From NCBI RefSeq assembly GCF_950023065.1, contig NC_088680.1:64765350-64829349 (forward strand): a stretch of 64,000 bases of DNA. Reading direction: 5' to 3'. The stretch comes from Planococcus citri (Eukaryota; Arthropoda; Insecta; Hemiptera; Pseudococcidae). How positions within the stretch are numbered: the first letter of the stretch is position 1; every line of letters begins with the position of its first letter. The translations under genes and the position numbers were made by a program. This document shows positions 33,566 to 43,998 of this stretch, in pieces. Under the pieces are notes generated by a model, which was not told the origin of the DNA, made no database searches, and saw nothing but the letters and a program-made list of their open reading frames with translations.

Positions 33566-35429
33566 GTAGACAGCATGTTTATTTTAATTTAGATAAGTAG
33601 TTATAGATTTGGCGAACTAGTAATTTAATTTTTTTCCTCATTTTTTTAGTGGTTTTTAAAAACACTACAAATTTTGGGTAACGTGTACCCAAATTTGAAT
33701 TTTCATCCCGCGTGATTTGATTTCTACAACTTTGCTAACTTTGAGTGAAAAATAAACAAAATTACTTATTATTATGACTTTTCGCTCAACTCGCAATTTT
33801 TTCTTGGAGGGGGGGGGGGGTGGTGTTTTTATTTACTATGATTATTACATTCTTTCTGAAGAGGGATTTTTAGAGTTCCCTATGGGTTATGTTTTATGAT
33901 TAAGGTAAAAGGGACAGGTGGTGAAATTGCAGTACCTTTTGCAAATTTTAAAACCTGTGATTTTTTTTACTCATTTTTGCCAAAACCACTTTTTTTTTAA
34001 TGTGGAAAAAATGAAAAATGCTCTCATCATTGGTGAAAAAAATCAAATATTTTCAATATCAATTGAAAACTCGAAGGTGGCAATTTTCAACTGAGATTGT
34101 GTGATTAGAGACGATGACTTGATGATTTTAAAATTTCATCACGAGGGTTTGGGACCATAAGGAAAAATTTCCACTAGTCGCGTCGTAGAGATTCAATTAT
34201 AGATACTTATACGAGTATTTTTGTCTTCCAACAACACAAGGTAAGTAAGTAATTTTCATTTTTTTTTCTGTTTTTTTTTCTTTATTTTTAAGCACGGGAT
34301 TGCAAAACATGAATTTTGTAGCGAAAAAATTGATGTTTTGAGAAGACAGTTGGAAAGAAAATTTATTTTTCAACAAGGAATAAGAGCCAAATCGTGGGTT
34401 CAATTCCAAAAATCGTTTCAATTAAGTGTTTTAGGGTTGTTCAAAATTAAAATGTCATCTCCCCCTAAAAAGCTGAGAATAAATGAAATCAAAAAAGAAA
34501 TCGTGGTACTTTTCTTTTTTCTGCTCACCTATTTTTCAATTTTTCAAGAGGCCAAAAGGTTGAATTTTTTTCAAAATGTTTGCAGAATTGGTTTTTTTGC
34601 AGCACACTGGAATAGCTGCAGAAAGCGTGCAGTAATGAAATGTGTCAGCTAAAAATTGAATCGTATCGTAATATAATTATTTTATTGTACAATATTTGAT
34701 GTATATTATGGGTTCAGAAAAAGGATCAGATCATGTGATCAAAAGTCGAACTTTGAAGGGAAATTATTAAATTTGAATCGTTACTGTTTCTCTTGTATTT
34801 TTTGTTGATATCGCTGTCACTGGTCGTTTATTTCTCCGATATGTATTATATTTTATTCTTGTTATATCGTTCATATTTCACTTGTTTGGTAAATTTTCTC
34901 CAGAATATAAACAGTGTGATGGCAACTGCCCAACTGGGGTTAGTCTAGTAATTTGATTTATTTTTTTTTCTCATTTTTTTTTATGGATTAAAAGTTGATA
35001 TTAAAGATCATAAAAAGTCCCATCAGACCGGGTACAACTAAAAAAACAAGTTAAGTTAAAGTGTGGCCTATCTTCAAAATTAAGGGGGCAAAATACTTTT
35101 TCAAAATTTAAGAGCCAAAATCCAATTTGACCATTGGGGGAAGGGGTATTACTTTGAAAAATGAACAAAATTATCTATTATGACTTTTTGCTCAACTTTC
35201 GAAGAAAAATAAATGTGAAAATGAATACTAGGTACGTCAAAAAAATAAACAAATTTTGTTATGATCATTTTTTTTTTCATTTTAAACATATGGAGAAACA
35301 ATTAATTTTAATTAAACGAGCGACATGATTGTTTCATCATTACATTAAAACGTATATTTTTTGTTTATAATTTTTGGAAAGTAACATATTCTTAATTCTA
35401 GGTATTATCTGTAGGTTCGCTATAGGTGG
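33566..35429. repeat. AT-rich stretch containing a copy of the 600-1000 block
   Basis: Positions about 34290-34660 match 600-1000 (GGGATTGCAAAACATG, GTGTTTTAGGGTTGTTCAAA, GCACACTGGAATAGCTGCAG), so this is a second copy of the interior of the hAT-like element at 192-1266, without recognisable ends here. Regions near 33765 and 35160-35250 carry the sub-unit seen in the 20490-21095 palindrome. Confidence 0.55.
34452..34652 (+). CDS. Small hypothetical ORF, paralogue of 783-989 (66 aa)
   Basis: It starts MSSPPKKLRINEIKKEIVVL and continues with a hydrophobic run (FFFLLTYFSIF), then QEAKRLNFFQNVC, with the stop at the same aligned place as in the first copy. An in-frame start further upstream (34338) exists. 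A basic head plus one hydrophobic segment is all that can be said. The function is unrecognised, and translation is doubtful because it lies in repeat DNA. Confidence 0.2.
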   Translation: MSSPPKKLRINEIKKEIVVLFFFLLTYFSIFQEAKRLNFFQNVCRIGFFAAHWNSCRKRAVMKCVS

Positions 35430-35455
35430 GTTCACCACACTCCCGAAGAAGAGAC
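35430..35455 (-). other. Possible polypurine tract and 3' LTR start of the BEL/Pao element
   Basis: Read on the minus strand, CTTCTTCGGGAG is followed by TGTGGTGAACCC about 110 bp after the pol stop. That is where a BEL-type element would have its polypurine tract and the TG that opens the 3' LTR. No matching 5' LTR remains in the window to confirm it. Confidence 0.3.
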
Positions 35456-35566
35456 AAAAGTGATTAAACTATAGAGTAAAGAGTAAAAAGTGAGGCGATA
35501 TAAAAATAAAAAAGTAAAAAAAAATGAAAGGATTATGATTTAAAAAATATAGAATTACGATTCTAA

Positions 35567-35963
35567 TTATTCGTCATCCGATTCAGAGACGATTTCGCAA
35601 GTAATTTCGGCGATTTCGAAGTCTTCCGGCGGAGGTTCTGTGACTGCCACTGGATCGACGGATGTTTCATTAGAAACGGTGATAATCGGCGGCTCGTCGG
35701 CGTTTTCCTTTGTGGAAGTTTCCATGGGGATGAGTTTTATGATAGGTCGACGTGTGATATCGCCATTGGCCAACCTGACTTTGGCTGCTCGTATTTCTTT
35801 ATCTTCGCTGACTTCTATTTCGATTATTTCAGCAAGTTTCCAGTATCCTCTTTTAACGTTGTCGTCTGCGAGCATTACAATATCGCCTACTTGCGGAGTT
35901 ATTGGTGCAGTTGAGCGTTTCTGCTTGAGTTTTGAGCTACGCTCTCTCAATGAGATGATATAC
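35567..35963 (-). pseudogene. BEL/Pao pol C-terminus (DUF5641-like), out of frame with the main ORF
   Basis: The open frame of about 130 codons contains VGDIVMLADDNVKRGYWKLA, then AKVRLANGDITRRPIIKL, which is the small C-terminal domain (DUF5641) that follows the integrase core in BEL/Pao polyproteins. It ends in an acidic tail (SESDDE). It lies one frame away from the upstream pol frame, whose stop at 35964-35966 interrupts what should be continuous protein. A one-base change in a short A run just upstream would account for this. So the fragment is a frameshifted part of the same gene rather than a separate gene. Confidence 0.85.
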
Positions 35964-38903
35964 TTATTTTGAATAAAATATATCCCAAAAACGATTCAAA
36001 AGTTGATCCGCTTTTTTCCACGAGTCTACGAGGGATTTTCCTGTTACTGTAGGGGCGTCAGCGTTGACTTCGAGTATGTGAGGGAAATTTCCTCTTAGGA
36101 ATAGATTCGGCGTTATTATGTCTTCTTCCAAGTTTGGTCCGAAGTACGTAAGGGGACGGGAATTTAGAATTGCTTCTGTTTCAGCTATGGCGACTTGAAG
36201 TTGACGATCAGTGAGGGTTATTCGATAGTACGTAAGTTTTAAAGCTTCTTTTACAAGTGCGATTAGACGTTCGTAGGCGCCACCCATCCATGGTGCTAAT
36301 TGAGGAATCCATTTCCAAACAATTTCGTTCTTGGCGAAGAAGTCTTTGAAATTTTTGTCTTTAATCGCATTTTGCCAGCTGAGTTCATAGACGGTGTTGA
36401 TAAGTTTGAATTGAGGCGCGTTATCGGATATGAGTAGTTTTGGCGTACCTCTTCTGGCGAAGAATAATTTGAATGCGGATAAGATATCTTCGGATGTAAG
36501 ATCGTGAAGAATTTCCATGTGTATTGCTCTTGTTACGAGACAGGTGAAAATTAGTACCCAACGTTTACATTCACCTGGAGCAAATTTTACGTAGAGAGGT
36601 CCCAGTATATCAACGCCGGAGTTTTCGAACGGTTTTGTAGGGTTTAGGCGCGATTTTGGGAGCGGAGGCGTAGGTGGTGCTCTGTACGGTTTATTTCTCA
36701 GCTTTTTGCAGTTTTTACAGTTGTTTTTTAGCGTGAAATAAACGACTCGGCGACCTGTGGGTATCCAGAATTTTCTCCGGATTTCTGCTAGTGTGTGCTG
36801 AGTACCAACGTGGTATAGCTTGTTGTGGTAGTGCATAACGATTAGTTTAGTAATTGGCCAATCAGGAAGAAGTAAAATCGGGTGTTTTTCTTCATCTGTT
36901 AGGTACGTGCAATTTTCTAGCCGTCCGCGACAACGAAGTACGTTATTCTCATCTTTCTTTAACCCAAGGTGAGAGTAGTGAGTAATTTTTTCGCCGATGG
37001 TATCTTGGAAATAAATTATCCACATTTCTTCTGCCTGTTGTCTTGTTTTGTCAGATTGAATTTTCCGGAATTTATTGGCTGCGATGAGACACTTTTCTGT
37101 AACCGAGATGAGTTTTCCATAGGTCGGATATTTTTCAAAAACCAAGTTGAAGGGAGTCGATTTTGGCGTTGTTTCTGTTCCGGTGTTTGTTAAGAGAGTC
37201 GTTGTTGTGTTTTCGGAAGTTTCTGTGGGCAGCACAGGTAAGTTTTTTCCGAGAACTGGTTGTTCTGGCCACAATTTTTCATCGTTTAGCCATGGAGGTC
37301 CGTTAAACCAATTGAAAGCTTTCATTTCATCAAGTGTACCGCCTCTGGACGCGATGTCGGCTACATTTTGTTCACCAGGTACGTATTTGATGTTTTGAAC
37401 CAGTTGTTTTATATCGTTGACGCGTTTTTCGATGAAAACTGGTAACACCTGAGGAGATTTTATCCAAGCCATGGCACACTGCGAGTCAGTCCATAGAATT
37501 TTCTCGGAGATTTCACGTTCTAAAGATGTTTCAACGAAGTTGAGAATTCGAGCTCCAATTAAAACACCTAGTAATTCGAATTTAGGCGTGAATTTGGCTA
37601 ATTCGTTTTCGTTTTTCGGTGGTGTCACTCTGGTTTTGGCAAATAATAAGTGCGTGTGTGACATTTCGTTATCTGTGGCGCGTATGTAGACAGCAGCGGC
37701 GTATGCGTCTTTTGACGCGTCGCTAAAGCAGTGAAGTTGTAGCGTTAGCGCTCCTTGGATATTTACGTAGCGAGGTAAGGAGTGGGTGGGAATTTTTTCG
37801 AGTTCGCTTTGAATTATGCGCCATTCGCTGGTAAGATTTTCGTTTAGTTTTTGATCCCATTCGAAGTTCAAAATCCACAGTTTTTGAATGAAAAGTTTGG
37901 CTTTCAAAATTATTGGCGAGAAAAAGCCCATTGGATCGTAGATGGCGGCTGTGAACTGAAGAACTGTTCGTTTAGTTGGATTTTCAGGTGCGTGAACGGA
38001 TGGTTTTTGGATATTCAAGGTATCTGCTTTTGGCTTCCATTGTATACCGAGGAGATTGACGATTTCGGCGTTGTTACGGTCAGCTTCGGGTATAGAGTTC
38101 ATGAATTCGGTTGAGTTTGAACTCCATTGACGAATATTCATGCCAATTTCAGCAAGAAGTTTTTTCATAACATTGTAGATTTCGATGGCTTCTTGCAACG
38201 AATTAGCACCATTGGCAAAGTTATCAACATACAAGCTTTTCAGAATTTTCGTGATGTGTTTATAGTGGTGAGCTTTTAATTGCATATGATGTTTTAGAGT
38301 AGCTGCGAGTAGAAAAGCTGATGCTACGATTCCGAATAGTATTCTGGTAAAGCGAAACACGATTAAATTTTCTGCAGTTGGAGGTAGATTGATGTCTTTT
38401 AACCACACGAAGCGAGTTGCGTCGCGATCCCGTATCTGTAAGCCAACCTGTAGGTATGCTTTTTCGATGTCGCTTGTTATACCAATTATTTCACACCGGA
38501 TGCGTATTATTATACCTGCTGAGTTTTCTATTAGGTTTTTTCCTTTTAATAAGCAGTCATTTAGGCTTGTTTTAGATTGCTTGGTCCGGGCTGAGCCATT
38601 GTAAACAATACGTAACGTTGTGGATTTTTCAGGAGTTAGAACGGCGTGGTGGGGGAGGTAATGGGTGATTTCGCTAGATGAGTTTTTTGGAGCTACCTCG
38701 ATGACACCGTTTGCTAATTGATTTTTAATTACCTCGTCGTATGTAGTTAGGAGATTACCTTGTTTCAAACTTTTATACAGAGAGTTCAGTTGCCCAATAG
38801 CGAGATCGTAGTTTTCAGGTAGGTTTGGAGGGTAAAATCTCCAAGGCAGGGCAACGTGATATCGGCCATCTTTAAATTGAATACTGTCTTGAAATTGAAC
38901 GTT
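35964..38903 (-). pseudogene. pol: BEL/Pao retrotransposon pol, 5'-truncated
   Basis: An open frame of 979 codons runs from just after a stop at 38904-38906. There is no ATG at the beginning; it opens inside conserved sequence (DGRYHVALPWRF). Residues are counted from 38903. RT: DIEKAYLQV at 145-153 and YVDN at 225-228 (family norm YVDD). Pao-type region: TKRTVLQFTAAIYDPMGFFS from 310. RNase H-like: CFSDAS near 392, TDSQ near 472, GEQNVADIASRG near 510. Integrase zinc finger: H693, H698, C729, C732. Integrase core: D765, D827, E878, all present. Gag and the aspartic protease are absent. A stop at 35964 separates the C-terminal domain. Despite that, about 980 codons are free of stops, so the copy is fairly young. 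It cannot be autonomous. Confidence 0.95.
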
Positions 38904-39108
38904 TTAAATTTAGTTTTGGAAATATGTAAGTTAGTACTGATACTTGTCTTGTTTTCTGTATTTTATTTTTATATTTGTATTGTCAGTAAGCGTTCTTTTT
39001 ATGTTTTTGTTCAAAATCTTACACCAGTTCCCTTTTCCCGAAATTTCACAAAATGAAAAACTTGAAAAACCACTGAAAATCACACACTTTATAAGTATAT
39101 ATTACGTA
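38904..39108. other. Non-coding flank upstream of the truncated pol
   Basis: AT-rich sequence without pol, gag or protease similarity. The BEL homology ends at about 38903, marking the truncation or deletion point. Confidence 0.5.
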
Positions 39109-40205
39109 AGGTAGAGTGGGGTAATTGCAAAGCACTTTTTGATTAGTGACACTTTGAGAGGGCGCTGTAAGAAGACTATTACACGGATGAAGCTGAAATT
39201 TGTACCACATCTTACTTCAAGGAGTTCTCTATCAATGGTAAAATTTTGGTACAATTTGGTCCATAAATCGTGGAGAAAATTTCAATTTGAAAATTTGAAA
39301 ATCGACTTTTGCATTTACCCCATGTTGGGGTAATTGCAAAAGTGGGCAATATTTTTTTTATTTTTTTATTTTTTTGCATTTTCAACACACTCACTGTATT
39401 CTACGTGTCATTTGCTAACTTTTGATGTATTCGTGGTCTTGATTCGGTGAAAAATTCGATAAGTTTTCCACTACCCAAAAAAAATTTTAGAGGAGTGAAA
39501 AAATGTTGAAAAATTATTTTTTTAAAAACTCGCTAAAATGAACAAAAAATCAACTATTGGTCATTTCTGATGTTCTTTATGTAAAAAACTCGTCATAGAA
39601 ATACATTTTTCATCAAATATATCAGTAGAACATCAAAAAGGAGCAATAATTTGAAAATTCAGTAAAACTGTTAATCACTTCTCTAACATGTAACTCATCA
39701 TGTGACCGTGGAAGTTTATTTTTTTTGTTATTTCGAACCATTTTCAAGTTATTTGGAGCAAAAAAATATTTGTGGTAAGTGCAAAAATGAAAAAAAAATC
39801 GTTTTTGCAATTACCCCGAGTCGATTTTTTCTGGGGTAATTGCAAAAACGCAATTTACGGCCAAAATGAAAACAAAATTTCAAATTGCGATATCTTACCT
39901 TAAACTTCATTCCTTCATGACCCTAAATCGCGAAAATTCCAGATAAATCAACAGTTTTTTCTATTTCACATGCATTTTTTTAAAAAACACCTTTTACTTT
40001 ACTTATGAGTGGTTTCAACATGCTTTGATAAAAGTGTTTGCTACTGAGTGACAAGTTGAACCCCGCGAGTTGTGACCAGGTGAATATGTTGGTAAAGGTC
40101 GTTGCTTCGACACCCCCTAGTTGGCACAACCAGAAAATTGATATTTGTTTGCATGAGGTCACAATTTTGCAATTACCCCGTTTTTGCAATTACCCCACTC
40201 TACCT
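39109..40205. mobile_element. TA-flanked inverted-repeat element, 1,097 bp
   Basis: Ends AGGTAGAGTGGGGTAATTGC and GCAATTACCCCACTCTACCT are a perfect 20-bp inverted repeat with TA outside both (39107-39108 and 40206-40207). GGGGTAATTGCAAAA and its complement recur inside at about 39328, 39806, 39833 and 40168, so the terminal word is also a subterminal repeat. No transposase. Confidence 0.85.
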
Positions 40206-40440
40206 TATATATATTTATTTCAGAATTTTTTTTTAGGATTTCATAGTTGAGAATCATGACATGTTGTATACATGTCAGCTGAATGACGAAGAATAAGATA
40301 TCTTTTTTTTTTGTCACATGGAGTAGCACAAAATGATTATCCACAACTGGTGTCGATATCCACGACATGGTACTTTACCTTACGACCATTTGCAGACAAA
40401 ATATCTCAACAATTCGCCATATTTAAAAACTAGCTAATTA

Positions 40441-41046
40441 AGGTGCACCGGGGGAAGTTGGAATTTGGGGTAAGTTAGAAAACTTGCTCTAGCGCCTAGA
40501 GGTTTATATCTGGCGAAGTGCCACTAAAGGTGACTTGAGGGTACTACCCCTACTTCATCACGGCATAAAAATTTTTGCAATTCAGTTTCATTTTAGATGT
40601 CTTTGGTTCAATTGTATTTTGTTGTTGTTTTGAACTTATTTTGAATTTGGTCTAAAATACAGACTTTCTATTTCTTAGTTTTTCGCATATAGCGGACGAA
40701 CCGTGCGTCCTAGTGAAAATCTGATGAGAGTGATCTCAAAGAGAATTAAATTCTCTACAATTTTGTTTCTGTGCAATTTTTCTAGGACGCTTGGTTTGTG
40801 ATCTACGCCTCTGCAAAGTTTAGCCTATTCTGACTTCCCCCAATTGGGGTAAGTCAGGACAGTTTATATTTTATTCCACTGAGCGAAAGCTACTGTGTCA
40901 ATCACGCTCAAATTTTTACCATATGTTAAGAACCCTTATGGGAACCTACATAATAAATTTGATCCATATTGGTTCATTAGAAGGGGAGTAACAGCTGGTC
41001 AAAGTTGAAATTGCGAAAAATCATTCTGACTTGCCCCGGTGCACCT
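40441..41046. mobile_element. TA-flanked MITE, 606 bp, copy 1
   Basis: Ends AGGTGCACCGGGGGAAGT and ACTTGCCCCGGTGCACCT, with TA on both sides (40439-40440 and 41047-41048). It has exactly the length of the copy at 47542-48147 and differs from it by only scattered substitutions. The terminal words CACCGGGG and GGGGTAAGT are repeated internally near 40835 (CCCCCAATTGGGG). Non-coding. Confidence 0.9.
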
Positions 41047-41238
41047 TAAATGCGTTACCCATCTACATAGTTTACATGTAGAATAATATGTATATTTGAC
41101 ATATTCTACATATTTTACAAGAAATAACGCAGAATATAACATTTTACGTGTAAAATCTCAACTCTGGTTCTGAAGTTCCTGTTCATACTTCATGATTTTT
41201 TCTACTGATAGAATATATATACTGATAGAGGGGAGATA

Positions 41239-41640
41239 TGCCGGACCTGTAAGGGAATTGTAGGGCTAAGTATTAGTTGGTAACACTGACGAGCGTCGCG
41301 ATTAGGGGCTACAAGCCCAAGGAGCGGCGCTGCGGCTGACGTTATGTATTTTGGGTGCGTATCATACGGACGTGTTTCGAGTGCATAATCGCGGTAAATG
41401 TATTATAGCCTTAACAGGCAAGATAACGTACCTATTATATAGTTTTAGTTCTTTTATATTAATTAATTAATGATTAAGCGGAAAAGTGTATGTGTTAACG
41501 TAAACCTCATTGTAGAGGTATTTTGGTATTGTTTTATATTATTTCCTTGTGTTTTATTGTAATACATTTGTTACACACGTGTCTTCGCGTATCATTCAAT
41601 TCGACATTTGTGATATTGTGATCCTAAGCCGGGGTAAGTC
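41239..41640 (+). other. Possible solo LTR or untranslated first exon
   Basis: The sequence begins TGCCGGACCTGTAAGG, preceded by the purine-rich AGAGGGGAGATA. It has a GC-rich core with several CG dinucleotides (GAGCGTCGCG, GGAGCGGCGCTGCGGCTGACG) and then becomes AT-rich. It ends near AATTCGACATTTGTGATATTG and a strong 5' splice site, GGGGTAAGTC at 41631-41640. A purine tract, TG start, promoter-like core and primer-site-like tail fit an LTR retroelement end; the splice donor would also fit a host first exon. No second copy is visible, so neither is proved. Confidence 0.35.
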
Positions 41641-41756
41641 TATATGATATCTTATGGTGAATAGCTTATGCAGTACTACTAGGTGGTACAGATCGCCATA
41701 GTATTAACAATACTATATCATTGATTAATCAGAGTTGAGCTACACAAAGAAAGATT

Positions 41757-42405
41757 GGGTAGTAGAAAATATTAGATTTTGAAATAGGTTAAGCACTTAA
41801 ATACTTGGTCAAGAGGCATCCTATTTGAAATCAAGCAAAAATCATTATTGTGAATGTTAAATTGAATCATCATTTTCAACAATATTCGGATAATAAAATT
41901 AAAATATCAGCACTTTTCAAGCAGGTGCAGATGCCCTTTCACTATATGGGCCTAGATTAGTTTAAAATTTTAATTAGGTAGATTCATAAAACTTACACCA
42001 GACTTAAGTGAAGTTCATAGTGACCAACTCACAAAGCATCTTTGGTCAAGAGAGGACTATTTATGCAGAATATGAATTTCCAACTGCTGCTTTGGTAATG
42101 TTTTCCTCCAAATGTGATGGTAAATCAATGAAAATTTTATTCACGGATGACTAAACAAAATAATATGATGAACTTTGTGAAAAATTCAATCTAAAGAATA
42201 AGTAAGTATATCTTTACCAGATTCTTATTTTAAATAGGTGCCTATATACGAAAGCAATAATTTGAATGTTTTTCAAATAACAGTTATTTTTAATGTGAGC
42301 AGCCAGTCTTTCTCCTCTCTAACTTATGATCACTTAGTCAGTCACAGAATGCAGATGGAAAATAGGGTGAAGCTTTTGAAAATTTAATTGTCGCGATATT
42401 AATCA
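41757..42405 (+). repeat. Duplicated block R1, copy a
   Basis: It is shared, in order, with 45958-46560. The text begins TAGTAGAAAATATTA and runs through CACTTGGTCAAGAGGCATCC-like sequence, the exon-like segment at 42008, GAAAAATTCAATCTAAAG, TTTACCAGATTCTTATTTTAA and CAGAATGCA. Further partial copies are at 53440, 55090, 59735 and 63040. Confidence 0.8.
42008..42154 (+). pseudogene. Exon-like coding segment of block R1, copy a (48 codons)
   Basis: The frame reads VKFIVTNSQSIFGQERTI, then EFPTAALVMFSSKCDGKS, ending FTDD and a stop. Copies at 46208-46351 and 55175-55321 keep the same frame over most of their length, with mainly conservative changes, and fragments lie at 53462 and 58412. Just upstream is ACTTACACCAG, a possible 3' splice site. 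A second in-frame phrase in the same copies (ELCEKFNLKNK then stop, about 42164-42200) could be the protein C-terminus. I do not recognise the family. Called a pseudogene because copies are fragmentary. Confidence 0.35.
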
Positions 42406-43276
42406 CGTAAGTAATCTTTTTTGCCCATTTATAGACACTCGGGATTTCCATTTTAATGCCTAGATATAAACTATTTTTTATAGTTCTGGCTTTTTTATGA
42501 TTTTTTACAACGTTAAAATGCTTTCCTCACATTTTATGTGATTTAAGGTCTCCTTAATATTCTAACGAAAGTCTTTGATATAGTCTATGGTATACCTAGA
42601 CTCAGATTAATATTCAAATAAATTGTCAAAGTATAATGTCAAGGAATAAAGGTGCGGCTATACTGAATTTAACCGTAAACTTATTCCCTTAACTTAAGAA
42701 TAAGACTGGTTTATAGGTACTGAATTTAATGTACGTCAACATAAAAGTTACCTTTGTTCAACTTCTAGGGTTAAGTTTAAGGTTACGGTTAAATTCAGTA
42801 TAGCCGCACCTTAAGATATTAAATACATAGATATAAATTCAGGTATGAATTAAAAATGGACTTTTCCAGTGATATAAATAATCGAGGTAACGATTCAGTA
42901 ATCGAAATGTATATTTCTCTAATTCTTTGAATTATGTAATAATCGAATGGAACCCTATTTTTTTCTACAAGAGGTTACGATCTCACCTATTTGTTTTTGG
43001 CCTATGATAGGTTCTACCTATCTCTGTAAATACGAGTAGTCCCCTTTCTATCTCTTTTGATCATAGGTTGATCTCTCTTCAATTAGAACAGATTGATAAT
43101 ACTATGTGGTTAGGCAGGTTTCCTTATGTATTTTCCTGTTTACCTATTTCCCTGAATTCCAATCCAGGCTCCCACTAAAGAACCTTTCCTCTGTATCTGA
43201 TTTATGTAAGTAAATTTTTCAATTCAGAAGATTTAATCATTAGAAAATAAATTCTTCAAGTAACATTGAATAATAT
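42406..43276 (+). repeat. Segmental duplicate S, copy 1 (part 1)
   Basis: It matches 60395-61089 nearly throughout (TTTTTTGCCC, GCTTTTTTATGATTTTTTACAA-like text, GAAAGTCTTTGATATAGTCT, GGTTACGATCTCACCTATTT), and its later part matches 62233-62575. It carries a MITE at 42650-42811 that the 60-kb copy lacks. Continuation after the hAT insertion is at 43999-44340. Confidence 0.85.
42650..42811. mobile_element. MITE, 162 bp, TAA target duplication
   Basis: Ends AGGTGCGGCTATACTGAATT and AATTCAGTATAGCCGCACCT form a perfect inverted repeat of about 30 bp. TAA lies on both sides (42647-42649 and 42812-42814). The paralogue at 60634-60636 has a single TAA and no element, which confirms the insertion and its 3-bp duplication. 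A TAA duplication is typical of PIF/Harbinger-type elements. Non-coding. Confidence 0.95.
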
Positions 43277-43998
43277 CAGTGCCGGTTTTAAGGGGGGGAT
43301 TTGGGTGATAATCCCCCCCCCAAGAGGCCAATTTTTTGGAAAAAAATTTGATGCTATAGAGTGGGAATTTTCCGCAAGCATTTTCGCGCTCTTGTTTCAC
43401 TGAGATGGATGCCGATTACAAACGGATGTTCATTTTTTTCATCTTTTTTGAGAAGAAGAAGCCTTTTTTTTCTTCTCAAGCCCACATTATAGGTATATTC
43501 GTACACGATTTACTTTGAATAATACTTTGCAGGCAAATTTCGGTCACTGAGGTCCCTCCTTTTTAAAAATTAAATAAATAAATGACATATTTATTCAGTG
43601 GCATGGCCAGGGAGTGAAGGGGGCCATTGTCCACCCTTGCGAACGAAAATTTGAAATAAAACACTTTTTTTTTTGTTGTTCGGACCCATTTTTTTCTAAA
43701 AGTTTTCGCTCTCGCTTCGCTCGAGCAGTAATCTTACCTTCATTTTCATATTATAATCACCACACATCGCGATAGGTTTCCAGAAAATGACTCCTAATTT
43801 CGATTTTTCATGCCTAAAAATCTGGTTTTGCCTCCTCCTTGAGGAAATTCTGACTATGCCACTGTATTTATTTGATTTCTGCTCTCGGAGAAGCTTAATT
43901 TTACCCCCCCCCCCCCCCGCACAAAAAATGAGACGGCAAAATTGTTTGGTTCTGACCCAATTATCCCCCTCCAAGGAAAAATCCTGGCACCGGTACTG
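43277..43998 (+). mobile_element. hAT-like non-autonomous element, 722 bp
   Basis: Flanks 43269-43276 and 43999-44006 are both AATAATAT. The paralogue at 61082-61089 has one AATAATAT and no insert. Ends are CAGTGCCGG and CCGGTACTG. Subterminal sequences match those of 192-1266. A smaller hAT MITE sits inside at 43596-43864. No transposase. A minus-strand frame at 43696-44010 crosses the element end and is not a gene. Confidence 0.95.
43596..43864. mobile_element. Nested hAT MITE, 269 bp
   Basis: Flanks 43588-43595 and 43865-43872 are both TATTTATT. Ends CAGTGGCATGGCCAGGGAG and CTGACTATGCCACTG are inverted over about 12 positions with few mismatches. It carries the CTCGCTTCGCTCG word at about 43710. 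It is nested in the 722-bp hAT-like element and therefore younger than it. Confidence 0.88.

Noticed and set aside
38100..38300. YVDN instead of YVDD as proof of a dead BEL reverse transcriptase
   Set aside because: Asn at this position is found in some BEL/Pao lineages, so it cannot be taken as inactivating by itself.
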